This document shows, in pieces, positions 32,710 to 41,856 of a stretch of DNA of 64,000 nt. Position 1 is the first letter of the stretch. Each line of letters opens with the position of its first letter. This DNA comes from an uncultured Sphingomonadaceae bacterium (GTDB lineage Bacteria; Pseudomonadota; Alphaproteobacteria; Sphingomonadales; Sphingomonadaceae): assembly GCA_937996655.1 (NCBI GenBank), contig CALKUK010000015.1:186001-250000 (forward strand), given 5' to 3'. A program made the position numbers and the translations under genes. Below the pieces are notes generated by a model, which did no database searches, had not been told where the DNA came from, and was given only the letters and a program-made list of their open reading frames with translations.

Positions 32710-35700
32710 TTAGGAGACGAGCGCCAGCCTTGGCATCTCGGCGGCGGACAGGGCCACAGAGACAATGCCGGCCAGGGACTCCATCCGGGCGGCAAGTTCG
32801 GCATCAAGCGCAAAACTGCGGCCAAGACGGACGCGGGCAGACGCGCCGTGCCCGAGTTCGGCCTGAACGACGACTTCGCCCCTGCCGCCACTCTCGCCAT
32901 GGAGAAGCGCGGCCAAAGCGGGGATCGCGGCACTTTCCGACACGGTGACGACCGCCATCAACCGGCTGTTTGAGGCAAGGCCTTCCATCGGCTGAATGCG
33001 CTTGATCGTGACGCGTGGGGTTTCTTCGCCGGGCTGCCGGTCCAATTCCACAGTGATGAGGCCGCAGGCATTAGCGTTAGCGGCCTCTTCCGTTTCCTTG
33101 GCCGTAATCTCGTCAAAACAGCTGGCGATGAATTGGCCGGTCGCATCAGACACCGCGCAATTGGCATAGCGGCGTCCGCGTGCCGAGGTCCGCCATTTCA
33201 CATCTTCGATCAGCACCGCCATGACGGCGCCTGTCCGCGCCCCATCCGCAGGCGCAGGCTGGCTGCACAATGTGGCATAGTCCCGCGCGCCATGGGCCGA
33301 GGCCACGTGACGATAACGGTCCACCGGATGGGCGGAGAAATAGAAACCAAAGGCCTCACGTTCCTGCGCCATGCGTTCAGCCAAGGTCCAATGCGCGCTT
33401 GGCGGCAGTTTGATGGCCACGACCTTATGCTCGTCTCCGCCAAATAGTCCGCCTTGCCCGCTGGTGCGCGCATTTTCAGCCTCAGCCGCAACGGCAAGGA
33501 GCGTTTCTGCAATGGCGTGAACACCGGCACGGCTGGTTTCCAGCGCATCAAACGCGCCCCCGGCGGCGAGGCTTTCAATCTGACGCCGATTAACTAGGCG
33601 CGGGCTGATCCGATCAGCAAAGTCGTCAAGCGAGACGAACGGACCATTCGCGGCACGTTCTGCCACCACCTGTTCCATTGCGCCTTCCCCCACGCCCTTC
33701 AGCGCGCCAAGCGCATAGCGGACGCCGACCACATCCTCCTGCGGCTCCACCTCAAAATCCGCACCACTGATGTTGATGCACGGCGCAAGCGCAGGCACGC
33801 CCAGCCGCCGCATATCGTCCATGAAGATCGACAGCTTATCGGTGTTGGAGATATCAAAGCTCATCGAGCCGGCGAAGAATTCCGCCGGGAAATGCGCCTT
33901 CAGCCAAGCCGTCTGATAAGCGAGCAGCGCATAAGCGGCGGCGTGCGACTTGTTGAAACCATAGCCTGCAAACTTGTCGATCAAATCGAACAGCTCATTC
34001 GCTTTAGCCGCATCGATGGCATTATGTTCGGCACAGCCCTGCACAAAGATGGCACGCTGTTCGTCCATCTCTTTCTGGATCTTCTTGCCCATGGCGCGGC
34101 GGAGCATGTCAGCGCCGCCCAGCGTGTAGCCGGCCAGGATCTGTGCGGCCTGCATGACCTGTTCCTGATAGACGAAAATCCCGTAGGTTTCGGACAATAT
34201 ACCTTCGAGGAGCGGGTGCGGATATTCAATTGGCACCCGTCCGTTCTTACGGTCGCCAAAGAGCGGGATGTTGTCCATCGGGCCCGGACGGTAGAGGGAG
34301 ACGAGCGCGATAATGTCTCCAAAATTGGACGGGCGGACAGCCGCCAGCGTGCGGCGCATCCCTTCCGATTCCAGCTGGAACACGCCGACCGTGTCGCCCT
34401 TTTGCAGCAGGGCATAAACGCCTGCATCATCCCACGTCAGGCCATCGACATCGGGCCGCGTGCCGGTGCGCCGCTCAATCAGGTCCAGCGCGCGCTGGAT
34501 GACAGACAGCGTCTTGAGGCCCAGAAAGTCGAACTTCACCAGCCCTGCGCCTTCGACATATTTCATGTCGAACTGCGTCACCGGCATGTCCGAGCGCGGA
34601 TCACGGTAGAGCGGCACGAGCTGATCGAGCGGGCGATCCCCGATGACGACACCGGCAGCGTGGGTGGAGCTGTGGCGCGGCAGGCCCTCCAGCTTCATCG
34701 CCAGATCGAGCAGCTGCCGGACCTGCCGGTCATTCTTATATTCCGCCGCCAGCTCACTCACACCGTTCAGCGCGCGGTCCAGCGTCCAAGGGTCGGTCGG
34801 GTGGTTCGGGATCAGCTTGGCCAACCGGTCCACCTGCCCATAGCTCATCTGGAGCACGCGGCCAGTGTCTTTCAGAACGGCGCGCGCCTTCATCGTCCCG
34901 AAGGTGATGATCTGCGCCACATGGTCCGCGCCATATTTCTGCTGGACGTAGCGGATGACTTCGCCACGCCGCGTTTCACAAAAGTCGATGTCGAAGTCGG
35001 GCATCGACACACGTTCCGGGTTGAGGAAACGTTCAAACAGCAGGCCGAGCTTGATCGGATCGAGATCGGTAATCGTCAGCGCCCAGGCAACGGCAGAGCC
35101 TGCACCTGACCCACGGCCCGGTCCCACCGCAATGCCATTGTCCTTGGCCCATTTGATAAAGTCGGCAACGATCAGGAAGTAGCCGGGAAAGCCCATCTGG
35201 ACGATGACGTTGAGCTCAAAGTCGAGCCGCTGGAAATAGACATCGCGATCCGCATCGGGGATGTGCGCCAGCCGACGTTCCAACCCGGCATGGGCATCCG
35301 CGCGCAGCTGATCCGCCTCGCCCTCCTTGTCTCCCACTGTGGGGAGGATCGGTGCCCGCTTGGGCGCCATGACCGCGCACCGCTGCGCGACGACAAGGGT
35401 ATTAGCGAGCGCCTCTGGCAGGTCTTCAAACAGACGCTGCATCTCCTTGGCGGGCTTCATCCAGGCATCGGGGGAGCTGCGGCTGCGGTCCTCACTCTCC
35501 ACATAGGCGCTCGCCGCGATGCACAGCATGGCATCATGCGCGGCATGGAAGTCTGCCTCGGCAAAGTTCGCCGGATTGGTCGCGACGAGCGGAATGTCCT
35601 TGGCATAGGCCAGATCGAGCAGCGCGGCTTCAGATGCGCCCTCCACCGGATCAAGACGGCGCGACACTTCAACATACAGACGATCAGGGAAGAGCGACAT

Positions 35701-36186
35701 CAGGCGGGTGACATAAGCGTCTGCGGCGCCGTACTGCCCGTCCGCCAGCAAGCGGCAGAGTGCGCCTTCGCCACCCGCCGTCAGCGCGATTAGCCCCTCA
35801 CTATGCCCTGCCAATTTATCAAAGCTGACATGCGGCGGTTCTTCCGGCGGACGTGCCAAGTGAGCAGCAGAAACCAGAGCGCACAGATTTTGATAACCCG
35901 CCTCATCCTGCGCAAACAGCGCGAGCGAATCATAGACGCGCGCCGTGCCGTCGGGCCTGTCCGGCCGCAGGACCGTCAGCAATGTGGCGATAACCGGCTG
36001 AACACCGACGCCTTTGCAGCCGTCCGAAAATTGAGGCGCGGCATAAAGACCGTTGCGGTCACACACGGCGACCGCGGGAAAGCCCAGTTCCTTCGCCCGC
36101 TTGGCAATTGCCTTCGGCTCAATCGCGCCCTCCAGCATCGTATAGGCCGAAAAGACTCGCAAAGGCACAAAGGGGGAAAAGGACAT
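32710..36186 (-). CDS. dnaE: DNA polymerase III alpha subunit
   Basis: 1158 residues, like E. coli DnaE. The main replicative polymerase. The palm active-site aspartates are in MPDFDIDFCETRRG and VKFDFLGLKTL. The N-terminal PHP domain has its first motif as RVFSAYTMLEGAI, where active PHP domains have His in the HSD-like position, so metal binding there looks lost; proofreading needs a separate epsilon subunit. A clamp-binding-like QGGLF lies about four fifths along. Downstream of gpx on the same strand, with a repeat between. Confidence 0.96.
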   Translation of the reverse strand: MSFSPFVPLRVFSAYTMLEGAIEPKAIAKRAKELGFPAVAVCDRNGLYAAPQFSDGCKGVGVQPVIATLLTVLRPDRPDGTARVYDSLALFAQDEAGYQNLCALVSAAHLARPPEEPPHVSFDKLAGHSEGLIALTAGGEGALCRLLADGQYGAADAYVTRLMSLFPDRLYVEVSRRLDPVEGASEAALLDLAYAKDIPLVATNPANFAEADFHAAHDAMLCIAASAYVESEDRSRSSPDAWMKPAKEMQRLFEDLPEALANTLVVAQRCAVMAPKRAPILPTVGDKEGEADQLRADAHAGLERRLAHIPDADRDVYFQRLDFELNVIVQMGFPGYFLIVADFIKWAKDNGIAVGPGRGSGAGSAVAWALTITDLDPIKLGLLFERFLNPERVSMPDFDIDFCETRRGEVIRYVQQKYGADHVAQIITFGTMKARAVLKDTGRVLQMSYGQVDRLAKLIPNHPTDPWTLDRALNGVSELAAEYKNDRQVRQLLDLAMKLEGLPRHSSTHAAGVVIGDRPLDQLVPLYRDPRSDMPVTQFDMKYVEGAGLVKFDFLGLKTLSVIQRALDLIERRTGTRPDVDGLTWDDAGVYALLQKGDTVGVFQLESEGMRRTLAAVRPSNFGDIIALVSLYRPGPMDNIPLFGDRKNGRVPIEYPHPLLEGILSETYGIFVYQEQVMQAAQILAGYTLGGADMLRRAMGKKIQKEMDEQRAIFVQGCAEHNAIDAAKANELFDLIDKFAGYGFNKSHAAAYALLAYQTAWLKAHFPAEFFAGSMSFDISNTDKLSIFMDDMRRLGVPALAPCINISGADFEVEPQEDVVGVRYALGALKGVGEGAMEQVVAERAANGPFVSLDDFADRISPRLVNRRQIESLAAGGAFDALETSRAGVHAIAETLLAVAAEAENARTSGQGGLFGGDEHKVVAIKLPPSAHWTLAERMAQEREAFGFYFSAHPVDRYRHVASAHGARDYATLCSQPAPADGARTGAVMAVLIEDVKWRTSARGRRYANCAVSDATGQFIASCFDEITAKETEEAANANACGLITVELDRQPGEETPRVTIKRIQPMEGLASNSRLMAVVTVSESAAIPALAALLHGESGGRGEVVVQAELGHGASARVRLGRSFALDAELAARMESLAGIVSVALSAAEMPRLALVS

Positions 36187-36274
36187 GGTCGGACTGTAGG
36201 CAGCACAGCCCGTATTGTTAACAGCGCCAATGGACGGAGTTGGGGATAAGTTGGGGGTAGGGTCAATGCCCCCA

Positions 36275-36344
36275 CGTCATGCCAGCGAAGGCTGGCATCT
36301 CGAGCACCCGGTCAAGGAGACCCCAGCCTTCGCTGGGGTGACGG
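36275..36344. repeat. Dispersed double-hairpin repeat (family B, copy 2, reversed order)
   Basis: Two perfect 8-bp hairpins with 4-base loops: ATGCCAGC-GAAG-GCTGGCAT then ACCCCAGC-CTTC-GCTGGGGT. The order of the two types is the reverse of the copies at 8663 and 57891, so this copy is inverted. It sits between gpx and dnaE. Confidence 0.88.
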
Positions 36345-36355
36345 TTACCCTGCCC

Positions 36356-36832
36356 CTAAAGCAGCTTCTGGATATCCTTCTCAATGCTCTCCGGCTTATC
36401 GGTCGGGGCGTAGCGGCCAACCACATTGCCGTGCTTGTCGATCAGGAACTTAGTGAAGTTCCATTTGATCGCCTTGGTGCCCAGCAGGCCGGGCTTGGCC
36501 GCTTTGAGATGATCGTAGAGCGGCTCTGCCTTGTCACCATTGACGTCAATCTTCGCCATAAGCGGGAAGGACACGTCATAGTTGAGCGAGCAGAAATTGG
36601 CGATTTCCGCAGCATCGCCCGGTTCCTGCGCGCCGAATTGGTTGCAGGGAAAGCCGAGCACTGTCAGCCCCTTTTCGCCATATTTGCGCTGCAGCTCTTC
36701 CAAGCCTTTATATTGCGGCGTGAACCCGCATTTGGACGCGGTGTTGACGATCAGGATCGGCCCGCCTGCATAGTCGGCCAGCTTCTGGTCGCTGCCATCG
36801 GGCTTCTTCACCGTAAAATCATGGACGTTCAT
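36356..36832 (-). CDS. Glutathione peroxidase family protein (Cys type)
   Basis: 158 residues. Peroxidatic Cys in NTASKCGFTPQYKGLE, with Gln/Asn in GFPCNQFGAQEPG and Trp/Asn in KWNFTKFLID completing the catalytic tetrad. Lacks a signal peptide, so cytoplasmic; bacterial members often use thioredoxin rather than glutathione. Followed by a family B repeat and dnaE. Confidence 0.93.
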   Translation of the reverse strand: MNVHDFTVKKPDGSDQKLADYAGGPILIVNTASKCGFTPQYKGLEELQRKYGEKGLTVLGFPCNQFGAQEPGDAAEIANFCSLNYDVSFPLMAKIDVNGDKAEPLYDHLKAAKPGLLGTKAIKWNFTKFLIDKHGNVVGRYAPTDKPESIEKDIQKLL

Positions 36833-36890
36833 CGCGCGCTCCTCCTCTGTGTTGGGATGGTGCTAGCATAGGCCGATACAAGGCTGCTAG

Positions 36891-38165
36891 ATGCCTGACA
36901 TGACATCGGCCGCCGTGCCCAATCCCGCCCCTCAGAAAAGCTGGTCCGCAGCGCGAAAGCTTATGGCGGGACTGCTCGGCGCGGTGCTGGTTCTCGTTGT
37001 GCTGACGCTCAGCATCGCGCCCGACATGGACACCGCAGCGCCGCCTGCATCGGCCGATGTGATCGCCGCCCGCACCGCCTTTGACAGGGTGCGCGCGCAG
37101 GCCGGAACAGGCAAGCCGGTCCCGACCTTCATCAGCTGGCGGGAGGCGCAAGGCGGAGGCCTGCTGCTCGGTCGTGCGCTGGGGATTGAGCGAGTGCACA
37201 CCCGCCCGACACCAGACAGCGCCTTAATTCAAACGAGCGTTCCCGTCGGGCCGCTCTGGGCCAATGTCTCAGCGACCCTCCTACCGACGCCGGCCGGCTT
37301 TCCCGACATCAGAATAAGGATTGGCTGGATAACCCTGCCGCCCTTTCTCACGCGGCCTTTGGCGCGGCTGGCGGTGTTCACGCTCAACCTGCGCGGGGCG
37401 CAACTGAAGTCACCGGATGAGATGGTCAACGGCCTCATCATCACGCCTGCGGGCCTCAGCACGCGTCTCAACCTGCCACGCCGGACCCGCCTGCTGCGGC
37501 AGTTGAACGATGTGCAGGCAGACCCTGTCGATCAGGCGCTGGTCGCGAACATCTATTGTCGCCTCGCGCGCGAACAAACCGCCAATCCGTCCATGGACCT
37601 TGCCACCCAAGTCCGGCGCGCCTTCAAAGAACGGCCCGTTGGCAGCAGTGCAGAGGGTGCCAACCGCGCCGCCTTTGTCGCGCTCGCCATGTTCACCGTC
37701 TCCTCCAATGCGGGCAATCTGGCGGGCGACGCCGTGGATGCGACCAAGCCCTGCCGCATCCCACCGCAGCCCTTAATGCTGATCGGCCGCAATGATCTGC
37801 CCAAGCACTGGACGCTCTCCGCCGCACTGGCCGCGCTTTACGGCGAAGATATTTCGCGGGCGATGGGCACGTGGAAGGAAATTTCCGACAGCGGCCCCAA
37901 TGGCTCCGGCTTCTCCTTTGTTGATCTGTCAGCAGACCGATCAGGCATTCATTGGGCGGTAAAGGCCGGAGATGCAGCGCAGGCAGAGGCCGCCCGTCGC
38001 ACGCTTGCGACTGTGACCGAGGCCCAGATCGTCCCCTTACATGCGCTCGCTTTATCCGAAGGGATGACCGAGGCTGAATTTCAGGCGCGCTACACCAGCA
38101 CCGAAAGCCCGGAATATGCCGCCATGGTCGACCGGATCGATCGGGTTCTGAAAGGGCAGGAATAG
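36891..38165 (+). CDS. Unknown protein with one N-terminal membrane anchor
   Basis: 424 residues not recognised. An N-terminal Lys/Arg-containing stretch is followed by one hydrophobic helix (LMAGLLGAVLVLVVLTLSIA, about residues 24-43), then a mostly soluble periplasmic part. The C-terminal half has a long acidic/Gly segment GSGFSFVDLSADRSGIHWAV and a repeated Ala/Glu-rich helix (AAQAEAARRTLATVTEAQIV). Codon use is like neighbours. A family A repeat lies between its stop and clpX. Function cannot be assigned; an envelope or secreted-type domain is possible. Confidence 0.8.
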   Translation: MPDMTSAAVPNPAPQKSWSAARKLMAGLLGAVLVLVVLTLSIAPDMDTAAPPASADVIAARTAFDRVRAQAGTGKPVPTFISWREAQGGGLLLGRALGIERVHTRPTPDSALIQTSVPVGPLWANVSATLLPTPAGFPDIRIRIGWITLPPFLTRPLARLAVFTLNLRGAQLKSPDEMVNGLIITPAGLSTRLNLPRRTRLLRQLNDVQADPVDQALVANIYCRLAREQTANPSMDLATQVRRAFKERPVGSSAEGANRAAFVALAMFTVSSNAGNLAGDAVDATKPCRIPPQPLMLIGRNDLPKHWTLSAALAALYGEDISRAMGTWKEISDSGPNGSGFSFVDLSADRSGIHWAVKAGDAAQAEAARRTLATVTEAQIVPLHALALSEGMTEAEFQARYTSTESPEYAAMVDRIDRVLKGQE

Positions 38166-38185
38166 GCTGCCAGCCCCTCCACACA

Positions 38186-38294
38186 CCCGCTCACCCTGAG
38201 CTTGCCGAAGGGTTGCACGTCTTACCACGCATGTTTGAAGACATCCGCCCAAAACAAGGGCGGTGCTTCGACAAGCTCAGCACGCACGGAGCGG
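38186..38294. repeat. Dispersed inverted repeat (family A, copy 2)
   Basis: Left arm 38186-38210 (CCCTGAGCTTGCCGAAG core), right arm 38266-38294 (CTTCGACAAGCTCAG), with an inner perfect hairpin CCGCCC..GGGCGG (38245-38263). It lies between the convergent ends of the unknown gene and clpX. Confidence 0.75.
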
Positions 38295-38323
38295 GAGAAA
38301 CCGGAGGCCTGTACCCGCCACGC

Positions 38324-39595
38324 TTAAGCAGCGTCGCCGGCGACTTCCTTTGATTTCTTGGCGTAGACGCGGACCGGTTCTTTCTTGCCCGCGACGACAT
38401 CCTTGTCGATCATCACCTCATCCACATCTTCCATCGTCGGAAGATCGAACATGGTGTCGAGCAGAATGCCTTCGAGGATCGAGCGGAGGCCGCGCGCGCC
38501 TGTCTTGCGCTCAATGGCGCGCTTGGCGACCGCCGTCAGCGCGTCGTCGGTGAAGTCGAGTTCGACTTCTTCCATCTCGAACAGCTTCTTATACTGCTTC
38601 ACCAGCGCGTTCTTCGGCTCGATCAGGATCTTCACGAGCGCATCGACGTCCAGATCTTCCAGCGTCGCGATGACGGGCAGACGGCCGACAAATTCTGGGA
38701 TCAAGCCGTATTTCAGCAGATCTTCCGGTTCACTCTGCTTCAGAATGTCGCCGGTGCGGCGATCATCCGGCGAAGCGACGTTGGCGCCGAAACCAATGGA
38801 TTTGCCCTGCAGACGGTCTGCGATGATCTTTTCAAGGCCGGCAAAGGCACCGCCGCAGATGAAGAGGATGTTGGTCGTGTCGACCTGCAGGAATTCCTGT
38901 TGCGGATGCTTGCGGCCACCCTGCGGCGGAACACTGGCAACCGTGCCTTCCATCATCTTCAGCAGGGCCTGCTGCACCCCTTCACCCGAGACGTCGCGCG
39001 TGATGGAGGGGTTTTCGGCCTTGCGGCTGATCTTGTCGATTTCGTCGATGTAGACGATGCCGCGCTGGGCGCGTTCCACATTGTAATCCGACGCCTGAAG
39101 CAGCTTCAGGATGATGTTTTCAACATCTTCGCCAACATAGCCCGCTTCGGTCAACGTCGTGGCATCCGCCATGGTGAACGGCACATCGAGGATGCGGGCC
39201 AGCGTCTGGGCGAGCAGCGTCTTGCCGCAACCCGTGGGGCCGACGAGCAGGATGTTCGACTTGGCCAGTTCAACATCCGCACCCTTCGCACCGTGGTTCA
39301 GGCGCTTATAGTGGTTGTGAACCGCAACCGAGAGGACGCGCTTCGCCTTGGGCTGACCAATGACGTAATCGTCGAGAACTTTGCAGATTTCCTGCGGGCT
39401 CGGCACGCCGCCATCCTTTTTGGAAACGAGCGCTGTCTTCGTTTCTTCCCGGATGATGTCATTGCACAGGTCCACGCATTCATCACAGATGAACACGGTG
39501 GGGCCCGCAATGAGCTTTCGCACCTCATGCTGAGATTTGCCGCAGAAGGAGCAATAAAGCGTGCTCTTGGTGTCGCTGCCGCTCAACTTGGTCAT
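38324..39595 (-). CDS. clpX: ATP-dependent Clp protease ATP-binding subunit ClpX
   Basis: 423 residues. N-terminal C4 zinc finger (LYCSFCGKSQ and FICDECVDLC), Walker A GPTGCGKTLLAQ, Walker B IVYIDEIDKI, pore loop GYVG, ClpP-docking loop with KSIGFGA, and sensor-2 GARGLRSILE. The AAA+ unfoldase of the ClpXP protease. Follows clpP after 74 bases on the same strand. Confidence 0.97.
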   Translation of the reverse strand: MTKLSGSDTKSTLYCSFCGKSQHEVRKLIAGPTVFICDECVDLCNDIIREETKTALVSKKDGGVPSPQEICKVLDDYVIGQPKAKRVLSVAVHNHYKRLNHGAKGADVELAKSNILLVGPTGCGKTLLAQTLARILDVPFTMADATTLTEAGYVGEDVENIILKLLQASDYNVERAQRGIVYIDEIDKISRKAENPSITRDVSGEGVQQALLKMMEGTVASVPPQGGRKHPQQEFLQVDTTNILFICGGAFAGLEKIIADRLQGKSIGFGANVASPDDRRTGDILKQSEPEDLLKYGLIPEFVGRLPVIATLEDLDVDALVKILIEPKNALVKQYKKLFEMEEVELDFTDDALTAVAKRAIERKTGARGLRSILEGILLDTMFDLPTMEDVDEVMIDKDVVAGKKEPVRVYAKKSKEVAGDAA

Positions 39596-39669
39596 TAGAA
39601 CCTTCCCGCCACGTTTGCGGCCATGTTACAATCAGATTTCATAGCAGCAATGGCTTAATTTGCGCTGAC

Positions 39670-40290
39670 TCAGCCAGCGGCTTCATCCATGGCGGCCGGG
39701 CGCTTGTCGAAAACAGCATCAACAAGGCCGAAATCCTTGGCTTCATTAGCGGTCATGAAGTTGTCGCGCTCCATGGCCTTCTCAATCGTATCAATATCCT
39801 TGCCTGTATAATCGGCATAAAGACGATTCATATTCGCACGAATACGGAGGATTTCCTGCGCTTGGATGGCGATATCGGTCGCCTGGCCCTGCGCCCCACC
39901 CGAGGGCTGATGGATCATGATTCGCGCATTTGTCATCGCGTAACGCATGCCCGGCTCCCCTGCGGCGAGCAGGAAGGACCCCATGGACGCGGCCTGCCCG
40001 ACGCAAACCGTGCCCACCTTGGGGCGGATATATTGCATGGTATCATGGATCGCCATGCCCGCTGTCACCACGCCGCCCGGCGAGTTGATGTACATCCAGA
40101 TGTCCTTTTTCGGGTTTTCCGATTCGAGGAACAGAAGCTGGGCGACGATGACGGACGCCATATTATCTTCCACGCCGCCGGTCACGAACACGATGCGTTC
40201 GCGCAGCAGGCGGGAATAGATGTCAAAGCTGCGCTCTCCGCGGTTCGATTGCTCGATAACGATGGGGATCAGCGCGTCATGCGGGTTCAT
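39670..40290 (-). CDS. clpP: ATP-dependent Clp protease proteolytic subunit ClpP
   Basis: 206 residues. Catalytic Ser in GQAASMGSFLL, His in MIHQPSGGAQGQA and Asp in MERDNFMTANEAKDFGLVD. Forms the barrel peptidase used by ClpX. Located 29 bases after the membrane protein gene; a promoter between was not clearly seen. Confidence 0.97.
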   Translation of the reverse strand: MNPHDALIPIVIEQSNRGERSFDIYSRLLRERIVFVTGGVEDNMASVIVAQLLFLESENPKKDIWMYINSPGGVVTAGMAIHDTMQYIRPKVGTVCVGQAASMGSFLLAAGEPGMRYAMTNARIMIHQPSGGAQGQATDIAIQAQEILRIRANMNRLYADYTGKDIDTIEKAMERDNFMTANEAKDFGLVDAVFDKRPAAMDEAAG

Positions 40291-40319
40291 GGACAGTCCT
40301 TTGCTTTTGTCTTTGGCAT

Positions 40320-41846
40320 CTATTTCGGGGTCGGGGCGGAAAGTTCAACCCCAGAATGCGAATCCGTGGATTTGGCAATGGCATAAAGTCGAGAGGACGG
40401 CCCGGCGTAAACGAGGTTAAGCCAGTTTTTCGCCTCAGGCGGCGCTTCGGCCTCCCAGATCCAGACATAGTCAAAGCGGTCGCGAGGGACGAAGCGCATG
40501 AACCGGCGGACCCGAAAACCGGGGCAGCCATAGGCCGGGTTGAACAAATCCACCGTGCGCGAGTCGTTGAACCCGTAAACCGCATTGTAGATCGGCTGCA
40601 TCAGATGCTGGCCCGGAATGTCCCATTCCGTATTCACAAAGGCATGGCGGCGGACAATGGCGAGGCTGGCGGCATGGTTGCGCCCGGCCAGCGGCCAGAC
40701 ACCGCATTCCGTGCTGTGGGAGAGAACCACGATCCGGGCGCCCATGGGCACATGGTTGAGCGCGGCCAGATCCTGCTCCAACTCCGTCCCCCGGCTATAC
40801 CAGCCATAGGTCGTCTCCCCCACGCGGATGAGAAACAGGCTGGCCCCGGCCAAGGCGACATAGGCGCTTGTCTTTGGCGTCAGATTGGACACGGCAAGCA
40901 GCGCAATCATGAGCAGCGGCGCATAGAGCCGCACGTCTGCGAAATAAGAGCTCAGCACGGTCGCGGGCAGGGCGATCGCCATCACCAGCAGCGCACCTGC
41001 CGCCAGCGCCATGCCGCGGTGGCGCGTGAAACGGCGATCGGCCAGCAGCCACAATGTCACCAGCAGGACGAACGCCACACAGGCCAGATCGAACTCCCGC
41101 CATTCCGCGCGCAGCAGATTGCGCAGGCCGCCGAGCTTTTCTCCGGGCCACCAATGTTGCGCCAGCACGCCGCCGCCCTTTGTCACGCGCCAGATGAGCA
41201 TCGGCAAAAGCGGTGCCGCCCAAGGCAGCATAGACAGGCAGAAGCGGACAAAGGACTTCCGCTCCACAAAGCCAAGCCCGGCAATGATCAGGCCCAGCAC
41301 ACCCCAGGCCGATGTGTGGCACAGCCAGACAAGAAGCGCGGCGAAAAAGGCATAGATACCACGCCACACCGTCGGCGCGTCCCGCAGATCGACCCAGATC
41401 GCGACCACATGGAGAACGAGTGCCATGCCCAGCCACCAATTGATGAAGCCGTGGTGGAAGGTGAAGGTCCAGACAAGCAGGATCGCCACATAGGCCGGCG
41501 CCTGAACCCGGCCATACAGCGCCCGTGACAGCCGGTAGATGCCCCAGACCATGATGGGCGGGATGAGCGCAGCGATGAGATAGGCGGCCTTTTCCGTGCC
41601 CAGAAGCGGCCCGAGCAGGACCATCAGCAAATCCGCCCCTAGATTGCCGGTGATATGCCAATCAAAGGCGTAATATTGGCTGAGCCAGGGGTCACCCGGA
41701 TGGTTCATCACATGGTAGCGGCCGATATGGCTGAACAGATCCGGCATGATAGGGATCGGCGCCACCATGAAAGGCAACGCCGAGGCAAGAGCCAGAAACA
41801 GCCAGACGACCCGCTCTAGCGCGGGACGGTTCCCCAAGAATGACAT
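40320..41846 (-). CDS. Polytopic membrane protein, possible GT-C type glycosyltransferase
   Basis: About 508 residues with roughly ten membrane helices and a soluble C-terminal part of about 130 residues (from MGARIVVLSHSTECGVWPLAG onward). The first periplasmic loop has MPDLFSHIGRYHVMNHPGDP, with Asp and His as often seen in GT-C enzymes, which use polyprenyl-phosphate sugars. It is 10 bases downstream of a GT2 gene, so the GT2 could make the lipid-linked donor and this protein use it; this is inference. Start ATG 41846 was chosen over 41897. Confidence 0.7.
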   Translation of the reverse strand: MSFLGNRPALERVVWLFLALASALPFMVAPIPIMPDLFSHIGRYHVMNHPGDPWLSQYYAFDWHITGNLGADLLMVLLGPLLGTEKAAYLIAALIPPIMVWGIYRLSRALYGRVQAPAYVAILLVWTFTFHHGFINWWLGMALVLHVVAIWVDLRDAPTVWRGIYAFFAALLVWLCHTSAWGVLGLIIAGLGFVERKSFVRFCLSMLPWAAPLLPMLIWRVTKGGGVLAQHWWPGEKLGGLRNLLRAEWREFDLACVAFVLLVTLWLLADRRFTRHRGMALAAGALLVMAIALPATVLSSYFADVRLYAPLLMIALLAVSNLTPKTSAYVALAGASLFLIRVGETTYGWYSRGTELEQDLAALNHVPMGARIVVLSHSTECGVWPLAGRNHAASLAIVRRHAFVNTEWDIPGQHLMQPIYNAVYGFNDSRTVDLFNPAYGCPGFRVRRFMRFVPRDRFDYVWIWEAEAPPEAKNWLNLVYAGPSSRLYAIAKSTDSHSGVELSAPTPK

Positions 41847-41856
41847 TGTTTGCGCC

